A stretch of 64,000 nt of DNA. It comes from Blastomussa wellsi (taxonomy: Eukaryota; Cnidaria; Anthozoa; Scleractinia; Plerogyridae). Made by a program: the position numbers and the translations under genes. The notes under the pieces were generated by a model. The model was not told the DNA's origin. It ran no database searches and saw only the letters and a list, made by a program, of their open reading frames with translations. The stretch spans positions 2,412,970 through 2,476,969 of the forward strand of contig OX393563.1 of NCBI GenBank assembly GCA_947652115.1, written 5' to 3'. This document shows positions 1-11,285 of this stretch, piece by piece; position 1 is the first letter of the stretch, and every line of letters begins with the position of its first letter.

Positions 1-548
1 CAAACAGAAATTCCAAATTGTTATCCCCCGTCTTGTGGTATTAAAAGGGTTTTCAAGAAAACGAAAAAAAAGAAATAGATAAATTAAAAGAAAAAAGAAA
101 CGCTAGACGTGAGAATAACTAAGTAATAATTGATTGCTATCATCAGTTTTGGAATGATGTCAAGAATTCGTTCTCTACTTTTACCATAGAGCTAGACAAT
201 ACAACTTATAAAGCACATTGTGGTAACATGCTCGATAAAGCGCTACTAGATAATACGAATTAATTTTATTATCTTTCTTTTTAACAAAACGGAGAACATT
301 TCCAGAATCGGTAAGCTTCTTCTACTGATTTCCCCCTTCTTTTCGTGAACGGGAAATTTTGTTTTTCTTGTATAGTAGGTGGGCACATGCGCAAAAACAT
401 ATCTTTCAATGCGCCCCACAGAAACATTGAGTCCATTAATGGTTGATAAAAACGTAATTTATAGAAACATACAAACAAACAAACAAACAACAACAGCGAC
501 AGCAACAACAATAAAGTCTTGTTTGCTAAATAAATTCGTTTCATCACA

Positions 549-3500
549 GGTGGTGTTTTTGTTCGGGATCACGATTGCATTCGTTAGAGGATTCAATGAA
601 GGTGAGAAGCGTTCGGCCTAACTTATCTTTAATTTTCTGCTAATTAATATGCCCGGTAATGACAATAGTTTGAATGCTGTGAAATGGGTTCTATATGTTG
701 CCTGTGAACCTGTGCCATGCTATTTTTATAGGAGCGATCAAGATAACGGTTAGAAAATAATAGCGCAGAACGAATGCTTGCAATCAGTTCATGAGAAAGT
801 ATGGACAAAAGTGCAGAACATTAGATTTATTCCAGTTTCCAAAGTATTGGTGAATAGTTCGTCAGCGAGTAAACATTAAATCGTGTCTAAGCCTGAAGCT
901 AAAATTTATCATCTTGAAAACTTAACCTTTCATCTCAGTTTATTAAAATCTCAAGTTTACTAAATTTACCCATCATGGAGATATTTGACATATTTATGAG
1001 TTTTGTAAGTCCCACGTCTGGTGTGTTTTCCAGCTAATTAACTTTCCTTGGGTCCGCAGGTAAATATGGCCATTTTTAAAAAGGACGATGAATGGATATT
1101 GAATTGAGAATCACCCGATTTTCAAAGTTTTAAGTATTACCCGTCGTAAGCTTTCGTTATTTATAACATTCAAATATTTTTCTTCTCGGTTTTACTGTTT
1201 TAACTCGAGGGACGAGTTTCAAGTAACAGATTTCGTCCTTACTTGAGTCACAAAAAGTTAAAGGCGTTTCTTCAATAAAGAAGAAACAAACTGCTGAGTT
1301 AGTTTGATGTATAATTTCTTAAACTAGCTTGATCGCTTTCCGGTTGGTCTGTATAATCCGATAAACGTTCGGAGTTGATAAAGGTGTTGATATAGGATTT
1401 TTCAGCGACATGACGTGGTTTAGCGGAGCTCCCTATTTTGATAATGCTATCACTGAAAATGCAAGCGTAGCAGCGTACGTGGCTACTCAAGGAAGATTCC
1501 ATGGCCGAAATAAATCATCAACTACAATTTCGACCTTTCTCTGTGGTGTGGCCGCCATGTTGTGCGACGTCGCCGTACGTGCGAAGGGCGGGACGCTCCC
1601 TAGAACGATGCCGCTAGCCATTTTGCCATGAAAATTAAAGTGCCTATGAAGTAAAAAATAATTTAAGCTTATTTGAAAGCCCTTTCAAAAGGAGGAAGAA
1701 TGAAGGTGTTTTTCTCTTTTAACATCTGCTTTCGTTCCAGAGATATTCAAGTTTTTGTATTGTGCAAATTAGATAACTGATGACAAAACAAAACATAATA
1801 TGAAGACTATCTCTGTATATAATCAGGTAATAGACCTTTTTCGTTTGGGCGGTTTGTTACCCTATTACAGAACATGTGATGATTCTCTTGAGAATTCTTA
1901 CTTTCAAATTTTCAAATATTTGCGTGTATATGAATAAATAATTTTTGGATGGACAAAAGAACAATTCTCTAGAGAATGTCATATGATCTGTATTGGGACA
2001 ACAAACACGCCCAAGCGAAAAGGTCTATATAGTTGAAACTTGGCACCAGTATTGTACCCTACAAAATACACCACATGATGCCTATTTCGATGTTACTCTT
2101 GGTACCCGTGTCTTTCCTCTTTGAATGCATTATTGTCATTTGTTGTTCTGAAAGAAGAAGTGCATGGTCGTATTCGAAACAAACACGATTTCAACATTGC
2201 ACTTGATCTTCGTATCACGACTTAGGAAGTGGATGATGTTTGGTAAAGATCAAAAACAGTAATTGTCACTTCCACATATAAGAATGATCTGGAACCAAAA
2301 GTGTTGCCATATAGCAAAATCAAAATAAGCACCATGAGGTGTACTTCGCAGGGTACAATACTGGTGCCAAGTTTCAACAGCATGATCTTATTATTTGCAG
2401 AGATATTTATTTTGTGTTTTGGCCCCATACTGGAACCACTAATGACGTCATCAATGATCTATCTTGCATAATACGAAAACGTGAATATCTCGATCTGGAA
2501 CGAAAGAAGACATTACAAAAGGGAAAACGCTATTCTTTATCACTTTGAAAGGGCTATTAATTCTTAGTTTTACAGCCAACCCCAGTTTGTTTGCCGTGAT
2601 CAATTTTGTTTTGACATGTTAATGGTTCATTTCAACCTAGCAACCGGCCCTGGTAACAGGACCTGCGTGTCAGTTGTAAAGGAACTGGTACAATACCGTC
2701 CCCTTCACATTGCCATCAAGCACTGTTGTAACTACTCCAGGGTTACTTATGACTGTATAAATGGCTACAAACTTGTGGAGGGAGACAGAGTCAGACGCTG
2801 TTTGGATGGCAAACTGCTTGGGAAAGACCCGAAGTGTAGATTTCCAAAAGGTAGGAAGCAGGGAAAGTATAGCGACTTGTTCTATTGCTTAGGCGGAATG
2901 TTTGCTGGACAGGTCAACCGGGAAGAGACAAATCAGCTCAAATTTAAACTTCATCAATTTTTCCATAATGCTGCATCATTAGCACTTGCATCCTTGCTTT
3001 AGAATTGAAAAAGCATCTTGCTTATACGCTAAATCGAGAACGCTCTGGTCTAAGAGCCTTGTTGCATAGGCGTACGGGCACCTTCAGAGTGACCTGACCT
3101 CCATGCTCGAAAACAATTTCACAGTTCGCACGTTTAATACAAAAACAGTTCACCGACTAAAACTTGTAAGTGCACGTTGATTGTCGCCGTGGCATATGAG
3201 TATCACGTAATGAAAAATCCAATTAAGCAATCTAACATTTCATCTGAACACCGGTGGCTTTCCTTGCAACTGCTGCTGCCTGAATCCTGAGCAGTTTGCC
3301 CGAAAAATGTAGACAATTTGCGCAATGATTGGCTTAAAGATCTCACGCCACTTTTTGGACCAATCAGAAGTAAAACCAAAAACCAATCGCGACTCGCTTT
3401 CGCACGTTTTCCCGCCGTTCGCGTCGGATACATGTATTTGCTTTCAGTTTTGATTGCCTGACTAGATTGTCTGTGTCCATTGTACATGTGATTAGCCAGT

Positions 3501-6500
3501 GTGATTTCTTTGGTTTGGCTTTATAACAGTCACTTTCTCTAATCTCTATAGACTCACGAAAAACTGTATATACGAAATGCGTGACACATTAGAGGGAGAA
3601 AGAATAGCTTGCGGAAGCTACACTTGCTGATGTCCCGGCTCACTAATTCAAGGACATTCTTTACCAAGAGAGGATATCCTCTATCGTCCTTACCCAACTG
3701 CCTGAATTTTCTTTCATCCTTTAGTTTCAAGCTGTGGCAATCCAGAAACAATTCACCATGGATATTTCATTGGGTCTGATTTCAATGTTGGTAGCACTAT
3801 TGAGTACAAGTGCGCCCGCGGTTATAAATTGCGTGGTCCAGCAATCAGTGTGTGTAAGAAGCATGGGTCATGGACTGTTCGACCGGTATGTGAAGGTACG
3901 TTGGTGAAATGGAACGCTTAGATATAAACCTGCTCTGCAGAGAACGAGAACAAACGAGCTCTTAGTATTTTAGGGGCGGATCTAGTGGAGGGGTACAGGG
4001 GATGCGCACCCCCCTTCCTTGAGATGACTATCGGCTTTCTAATATAACTGGTATTCTGCCAAAAAATACGAGGTTTATTGATGGTTACTTCAATCCTTAG
4101 TGGTGCACTCCCAGCTAAGAAAAATCCTGGATCCACTCCTGTATGTATTGTGCAAAAAGCATGAATAATTGGAAAATTAATACATGATATTTTTTTCAGA
4201 CAAAAATGTCATGGATGTCAATGAAGCCACCGCGTTTATTCGTTACAACCTCCTCGACATTCACGACAAGCATCCATGCTTCCAAAATGACTCCTGTTCC
4301 AGGTTTGATTCCAGAACACGCCGTTCGATTGATCTAGATTACAACGGAGGCCTAGATGTGATTTTCGTGATAGATGGTTCTAATGGAGTGTCTAAGGAAG
4401 ACTACAAAATTGGGCTGAAGTTTGCACAAGAGCTTATCCGTGTTTTAGCGGCCACTGTTCTGTAAGTATCTGGATAACACAATAATGACCAACAGTGAGA
4501 TGAAACAAAAAGGCAAATAGCCGCGCGTATATCTGATTCGTTAGGCCGCCATCTTGAATGTCGTCAAGAACGAGATCAGAGGATAGGACAAAGAGCTACA
4601 AAGTACTCTAGATTGGGGGAGTGGGAGAAGGGGGGGGGAGGGGTGAATAAGGTCTTCCCCTGTAGTAAACGGCAATTTGCAGAACACAAACGCCGAATGC
4701 ACTATGCTTGCGGTTTGATTTACTCACGTTTGCTTGCGGTTAGCTTTAAATTGTTAGAAAGGACATCATTGTATTGTATGTACTACGCTGTCCTTTCTAA
4801 CAATTAAAAGCTAACCGCAAGCAAACATAAATGTAACTAACCGCAAGCAAGCATGAGTGAAACTAACCACAAGCAGCAAACGGTGCATCCAGAGTTCAGC
4901 GTTCTGGAAATTCCCCCCGCCTTATAGTGAATGATTTAGTTTCACGGCATTTTAGATGGCGATGTTAAGAGTGTGAAGATAAAATAATCTTTCGTAAGAA
5001 AGTCAGAGTTGCTGATGAAACTAAAGACGAAACGCTTCATCCACTGGCTGTCCAGAACAAACCAGGAAGCTGAGTGATACCACACAGCAAATCATTGCTT
5101 TGACTTTTTTAAGGAGCTTTTAGGAAAAGCACCATCAAATTAATGGTTAAAACTGTACACCGAAAAATAGATTAGAAAATTTGGAATCTGTTCATTAGTA
5201 AGGATGAGCACCCGTGAGAAAGATTCAAGTGGACAGTACTGTAGAGATATCAACTTCATAACATCCGAGATATCAGTAATCAAATAACGACACTGTGATT
5301 GCTACAACAGGACACGACTTAAAATTTCATTTCTTATCCAAAGGCGAGGAGACATTCGCGTAGCGGTTGTCTCCTTCAACAATAAACCGTACATCACCAT
5401 GAATTTTGCATCGCCTTCTGACAAAGTGATAAAAAGGATCGGCGCTATCAAAAAACCTGGGGGATGTGGTACTTCGCTCGGAAGAGCCATGTACATGACG
5501 AGACGTCGGGTTGTCCCGAATACCCGAAGCAACAGCAACAAAGCCATGTTTATAATAAGTACTGGGATGCTGAACATGGGAACAAGTCATCCCAAGGCGA
5601 AACGCTTATTGGAAAGTGAGAAGTCATTTCAGATATTTTCCATCGCTATTGGGAAGAACCCCAACACACGGATTTTGTCATCTGTTGTGTCGCAACCAAT
5701 CAAGAGCCACCTTATATCTCTGAGGTATTATGGGGACGTATTTGATGCTGTTCGACGAGCCGTGACGATGAACAAAAAAGGTGAGATACTGTTGGTAGAG
5801 ACAGACATTCAGCGTAATGTACATTCTAACAGCGATGTGTTCTTTGGAGATGGTGAAACGTTCTCTGTTTTGCTGTTTATTGGGTCCCACCGTCCTAATG
5901 AAGATAAAATGCAACAAACCACTTCACGGCATAAGGGGCATAATTGGTAATAGGGGCTAGATTAACAAGAAACAAAGCGGTAAAAGGTACGTTTTCTTTA
6001 TATTTCTGTCCTGAGTTCAAAGAACAGAACATATACTGTAGAAATGGAGACACCACTTTCCTAAAGTTTACCAGCGTTTTTGAGCCAATCGAGCGATTTT
6101 TTAGGCGTAGGAATTTTTTTCAGTTAAAACCGCATAATTTGATTGAGTCTCCGATACTTTGATAAGAGACTGATGCCCAGCTCAATCAACTCAGAAACGT
6201 TGGCAACGTAGAATAAATGGGTTTCTCTATCCACAGAAAAAGCTTCATCTCGAAAATCAAACTCTTAACGGAAATATGTAGAAAGACATATCTTTTGCCG
6301 CTTTTTTTGCACTGATTACCCATAATGCCCCTTACATCGCAGGCTCGATTACCAGCCGCTGTTCGGGAACCGGAGCCCGCGCTCCTCCCCGAATCGTGAG
6401 TAGAAAATTACGAAATGAGTTGCAATAACGTGACTCACTTACAAATGCAAATAACCTTGGCAATGTTGGGTAAAGTAGAGTCCATGGCTTTATCAGGTTA

Positions 6501-7977
6501 AAAAATGTGATATTATGCTTTACCTTTTTCAGATCCCAGTGAATGCGGCATTAGTGTGACCAAACCAAGAGCGAGAAATGTACGCGGCAACAAGGCGACA
6601 AGCGGAGTGTGGCCCTGGCAAATCAGTATCTACTGGGACGGTAAGAACGATCTGTCAACTATTTTTCTGCATATTGAAGAGTTCTTTTCTTACTGTTTTA
6701 TTAATAGACTTTTCGGTTTCTCTGCTACGTTTTCTGTGATTCATTGTTTGTCTTTGTTTTTGTCAGGGGTCCTTGTTTGCAACGGAGCCCTTATCAACAA
6801 AGAATGGGTTATCACAGCAGCTCATTGCTTTTATTCTAAGACATGGAGACCCATCATTCGTCCAGCCTCAAGGTAATTTCTTACAGCGTGAAAACATTTC
6901 ACTTATTTCACAAGAAATAAACATAATTATCAGGTTTATGCGTCGACCCTTTCAACAGACTCTTCCAACAGAAAGAAGTCTGGCATCACTAACAAAACTG
7001 CCAGCCAAGTTAAGCTCCCTACAACTCGCATTGTCAGCGTAGTCGCATTAATGACGCCATGTTATAATTGCCGTGTGCTGATCTGAGTGCACAAACCACG
7101 CACTATTTTGTACCAGAAGTAGCTGCGAACTATACTTTCCGGCACCGCACATACCTAGATAGCTTATCTGAGGGAGTAACTCCTCCCCACTCCCGTGGGG
7201 CAATACTACTTCTAGTCGCCTAATGCCATTGAAACTAGATGACAGTAAGTCCAATAATAAGGCCAATCCAATCACCTGTTTCTCCATAGATACACTGTTA
7301 GAGCTGGGGGACATCATTTAGGGGACAGGAAAACCAGCCCGGAGCAAGTCATTGAAGCAACCAAGATTTTCATACACGGAAACTACAAACGCCAAAGCCA
7401 CGAAAACGACCTCGCACTAATAAAACTAAATCGAAAGGTCAAACTTGGAAAGTATGTGAGTCCTGTGTGCTTGCCGGACTTCACAACGCGTGGAAATGAT
7501 TTAGCAGTGCCTGGAAAACATGGCTTTGTCGCAGGGTGGGGAGAAAAGCAAACCCAAGTAAAACAAGACAGAAAATCATCAAAAAAGAACCGCAATAAAA
7601 GCCGGGTTAAAGTGACTGTTCATATAGCGTTAGCTGTATCATCAAATAAAGTTTGTAGGAATAGCACAAGCCAGACATTTAACGGCACTATTATGTTTTG
7701 CGCCGAACATGACAAGGCTGGACAGCATTCATGTCGCGGGGACGGCGGAGGGCCATTTGTACGGGAGCGCTATGATTCCAAGTCGAGAAGCTATCGATGG
7801 ACCGTGGCAGGATTAGTGAGCTGGGGCGAGGGATGTGGGGTCAAAGGTCGTTACAGCTTTTTCACTCGTGTTGCGCCGTATTCTGATTGGATATCAAAAA
7901 CGACTAATCCCCCGAAGAAAGGAGGAAGGCATTCACGAAGACGACGTTTAAATGGAAAAAAGAGCGGGACTGAATAA
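549..7977 (+). CDS. Bf: Complement factor B/C2-like protein with inactive protease signature
   Basis: Exons by frame and phase: about 549-601 (hydrophobic secretion signal VVFLFGITIAF), 2641-2850 (CCP 1), 3725-3895 (CCP 2, starts CGNPETIHHG), 4200-4461 and 5311-5780 (vWA), 6533-6640, 6767-6872 and 7329-7977 (trypsin-like domain, stop TAA 7975-7977). Every junction is phase-compatible, so the gene is not visibly broken. Architecture CCP-vWA-serine protease is that of factor B/C2, which binds C3b and cleaves C3 in the alternative pathway outside the cell. The His (TAAHC) and Asp (ENDLALIKL) of the triad are present, but the GDSGGP motif reads GDGGGP, so the nucleophile is Gly. The vWA MIDAS reads DGSNG instead of DxSxS, and the expected TDG is STG; the MIDAS Thr is kept. 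It is therefore probably a non-catalytic paralogue. The start codon is unresolved: in-frame ATGs lie at 379, 409 and 439, or a further 5' exon exists. Human factor B has three CCPs; I see two. Confidence 0.85.
1677..2556. repeat. Foldback (inverted-repeat) element in first intron of factor B-like gene
   Basis: The two ends are inverted copies: AGCCCTTTCAAA near 1678 pairs with its complement near 2545, the block containing TTTCGTTCCAGA near 1733 returns inverted near 2497, and the block CTTGGCACCAGTATTGTACC near 2039 returns inverted near 2360. The arms are imperfect. Related sequence, with the same TCGTTCCAGAG and ATGCAAATTAG words, occurs at 45.4-46.1, 49.9-50.35 and 51.2-51.5 kb, so this is a dispersed family. 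Confidence 0.7.
4728..4826. repeat. Hairpin with about 37-base arms in factor B-like intron
   Basis: The left arm 4728-4764 and right arm 4790-4826 are nearly perfect reverse complements (left begins GTTTGCTTGCGGTTAGC, right ends GCTAACCGCAAGCAAAC) around a 25-base loop. The word CTAACCGCAAGCAA is repeated again just downstream to about 4880. It lies in the intron that splits the vWA domain. Confidence 0.85.
6341..6400. repeat. Short dispersed repeat fragment
   Basis: The stretch beginning AGGCTCGATTACCAGCCGCT is almost the same as 57050-57105, and its tail (CTCGAGAGAGCGGC form) appears again at 58678-58700. It has a splice-acceptor-like AG in front but is not needed for the factor B-like reading frame. 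Confidence 0.6.
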
Positions 7978-8236
7978 AAACCTGAACTTCAATTCTTCCG
8001 TGTGGGTAGTCACTGAACGATCAAAATCTCGTAAGAACGATTCTAGAAAGAGGAAACTTAGTATGAGGTTTAGGTGGCTTTGGAACACAATTATGATACG
8101 CTTGTTGGAAGCGCAAGAAGTAATGCTAATCTTTTTTCACAAGACTCACGTGACAGGCCGTTGGAAACCCAAGAGAATCAGATATAGACTACTACTTATT
8201 TTAACTTTACGTGATCGATATTTTGAAGGATAAATC

Positions 8237-8242
8237 AATAAA
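8237..8242 (+). terminator. Candidate poly(A) signal of the factor B-like gene
   Basis: AATAAA lies 260 bases after the stop codon with no other gene between. A plausible 3' end for the factor B-like transcript. Confidence 0.5.
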
Positions 8243-9440
8243 TCATACGCTTTGATGGATGACTGACAATTGGGAGTGAGAATGGCCAAGCCAGGCCAGG
8301 CCCCTTTTATGCCAGAACTTCCGCCGTAGCTCATTATTTTATTTAGAAACTTATCACTCTTTTCGTGGTAGATATGACAGGAATATTTTTTCGCAGATTG
8401 AATCTAATAATATATTCGTGTAAAGGCTGTGGGGCCAAATTCTTTCTTTTGCATGGCCACCGATTATAAGTGGGCGCTATGTCAAGCACGCGAGTTTCAA
8501 AACACACCACTTTTAATTCTACCTTGAATTTTAGAAAATTGCCCAGCACCATGACACCCTTCTGAGTTATTTGTACATTTTACTGTCTACTGCTATGGAA
8601 TCAGACCGTTATTTCTTGTGATTTCTATAAGACTATTTTCGAGGGTTTTTTTCATGACTATCCTCCTTCCAATAATATTTCGCATTAACTCGGTTATCAT
8701 GCTTCAGTCGTTTGTTTGCAATTCCTTGCATGCCCAAACTGAATAAATAGCCGGATGCTAACTTTACCAGGCTAAATTGTATTGAACAGCATGAATCGAG
8801 TACAAATTAGTGGGCAAACATCGCAACAGAAAAAGAAGAAAAAATGCGATGTGATTTTCCTTTCTTTACTACTAAGAAAACTTACACGCAACCCCATTTA
8901 TTTCAATAAAGGCAAAATAAATAGGTGGGCTCAGGAGGGCATTCTCTTTTGTTTGAGATAATCAGCGTGGTTGAACCAAAACGTTCCACTCTAGTTTCCT
9001 TTTTCTCCTGTAGTCTGAAGTTCTCGTGCATTTTTTTATTTTTGCTTTTCGGTTGTCTAGCTATTTGTAACTCTTGGAAAAACCGAGTTTAATTCTCGCT
9101 CCGTGGTTGTGTACCGGTCATAGAAAACATCTATGGGTGGCCTCTTCGGGAGGTTCTACTGCATCTTGAAAATTGCAAGGCTTAAATTGTGAGCCGCTTT
9201 TCTTGATACGAAAAGTAGTATTGATACACAACAACTATCCACATGGCTGAAAAGGTCACCTAATCCAAGGGCATATGCAAAGTCTGTTGGTGGCAAAAGG
9301 CAGAGAATTTAAATCCACTTGGTTTTCTCCCGATTTGTCGAATACAAAATGGAACAAAGTCCATTCTAGGCTAGACAATTATCAAATCTGCCATGCATAT
9401 TGAAATAAAAGAAATAAAGTTCATTGCACATAGTCTATGC
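8243..9440. other. Intergenic stretch, nothing recognised
   Basis: AT-rich sequence with stops in all frames and no coding-like block, RNA gene or inverted repeat that I could support. Confidence 0.5.
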
Positions 9441-9449
9441 TCAGTAATA

Positions 9450-10215
9450 CCATCATACTAACTTCAGAAAGAAAAAACCCAAAATGAACCAAATCTTTGA
9501 TGTCGCCAGGCAGGTGAACTACTTCGGTCAGTGCATGCTGACAAAATAAAAATGTGGCAAGGTCACGAAATGTTAGTCCATTTCTGTTATCATCAACTGG
9601 ACATTGAAACGAAACACGGAAAACCAAGATGGGCATGGATGATCAAATCTGGAGAAGGCTAAAACGGATTGCCTGATTGGGTAAATGTGAAAAACTTTGG
9701 CCCACTTGTTACCCTGTTTCCAGAGGTTTTCTCGTTTTAAAAGTCTTAACCAAAAGAAAGCCTTTGGACCACGGCAAAGCACTTTAAGCCACTCCCTGAA
9801 ATCATTATTGCATCATGCTACCCTCAGAAAGAAAAGAACCAAAATATACCAAACCCTTGACGTCGCCCAGCAGGTGAGCTACTTTGGTCTGTGCATGTTG
9901 ACAAAGTAAAAATGTGGCAAGGTCACGCAATGTTAATTAGTCCATTTTACTTGTCACCAACTGGTAATTGAATTAGCTGTAAAATAAATAATTAAAGCTG
10001 TAGAAGAACTGAAACGAAACACGGAAAACCAAGATGGGGCATGGATGATCAAATCTAGAGAAGACTAATTAAAAACAGATTGCCTGATTGGGTAAATGTG
10101 AACATTTTTGGCCCACTTGTTACCTTTTCTCGTTTTAAAATTCTTAACCAAAGGAAAGTTTTTGGGACTACGGCAAAGCACTTTAAGCCACTCCCTGAAA
10201 TCATTATTGCTTCTA
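9450..10215. repeat. Tandem duplication, two copies of about 360-400 bp
   Basis: Copy A (about 9456-9815) and copy B (about 9816-10214) share long near-identical runs: the CAGAAAG start, the GTGGCAAGGTCACG block, the ACGAAACACGGAAAACCAAG block and the GGCAAAGCACTTTAAGCCAC end. Copy B carries about 40 extra bases near 9965-10008. No long reading frame is shared by both copies, so the duplication does not look coding. Confidence 0.8.
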
Positions 10216-11285
10216 TAACGTCAAATGTCATGAGCTTTTTCCACAAATGCCTCAAACGAATTTTGAAGACGATCAGTAATCCTCCTTCGTTTGTTTAAAA
10301 AGTTATCACCGTCTTGAACAAATTTGATGTCGTCTTGCACGGAACGTTTTACCCCTCGAATTCTAACCTCAGCTGTCGTTTTAACGTCGCCCTATTCCAT
10401 CAACTGCCACTTCTTCACATTTTTCCTGAAATAATAATAAAAATAAAACAGGGGCGAATTCAGTTATGAAGTCAAAGATGATAACACTTTAATGTCAACA
10501 TTACTTTGAGAATGGCATCAAGTCATTTTCGTTCTGTTCGTGTTAATCCCGTGTTGCACATTTGCTTCATCTGATGAATGATCAGCTGATCAAAACTGTT
10601 GGGAGGCGAACTTTCTCGAAGGATCAAAAGATTCAAGCCACACATTTTTATTCGAACTCGAAAAATTTCCCTGTTTTAGCGTAGGTTGAAACAAGTATTT
10701 GGTGAGCGACTTGAAACATGCGGAGATAACATCGCAACTGTGCAGGCACCTAAAGAACCTAATTTAGTTGCGAAAAAGGATACTGAAAAAGTCCAAGCTT
10801 GGAGGGAGAGAGCGCGTGAAAAAAGCCGCGAACGACCTGGACCGTCTGAGAATCAGGCTACTGCGATTCCGGATGAGCTATTATTGCCAAATGGCAACTT
10901 CCGCCTCGAGAGTTCGGAATATATTTGTAGAAGATTAACTTTGTACATTCACATCAATCAGAAACCATGAGATTCTCAATTGAGGCTTTTATGCACCGGC
11001 TTGATGGCAATCACGCAAAAGATTTGAAAACTCGCAAGCCATCCACCAGAGAGGAATACGTTATTCTTCTCCATCCTCAGCCATTATTGTTCCTTTTTGT
11101 TTTAGTATCACTCCTTTTGGTGGTCCTTAGCAAACTATTATTTTTAGGTTTCCTAAATTTTAAGGGAAATTTAGGTTGTCGAAGAAATAACTGAAAATAT
11201 CGTGACGTATAGCTCCTTTACGATTAGAGTCTTACATTAAATTTGTTGATCATCCCCCGCCCAACCCACCCAAATAAGAACTTAC
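10216..11285. other. Intergenic stretch with two weak ORFs
   Basis: On the + strand, ORFs of 94 codons (10686-10970) and 75 codons (10967-11194) abut. The first has a charged segment rich in Arg, Lys and Glu; the second ends in a very hydrophobic Leu/Val/Phe run that could be one membrane segment. I recognise neither, and splice or start signals are not convincing. The missing C-terminal part of the neighbouring GTPase pseudogene would also be expected here on the - strand, but I could not find it. Confidence 0.25.

Noticed and set aside
1410..1631. + strand ORF in the first intron of the factor B-like gene as an extra exon
   Set aside because: No CCP-like cysteine pattern and the flanking exons join in phase without it.
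6345..6398. Extra exon between vWA and protease domains of the factor B-like gene
   Set aside because: It has splice-like ends, but the sequence is a repeat also found at 57.05 kb, and exons 5311-5780 and 6533-6640 join in phase without it.
10686..11194. Two adjoining + strand ORFs of 94 and 75 codons as a gene
   Set aside because: No known motif, no convincing start or splice sites, composition near background; reported only as part of an intergenic note.
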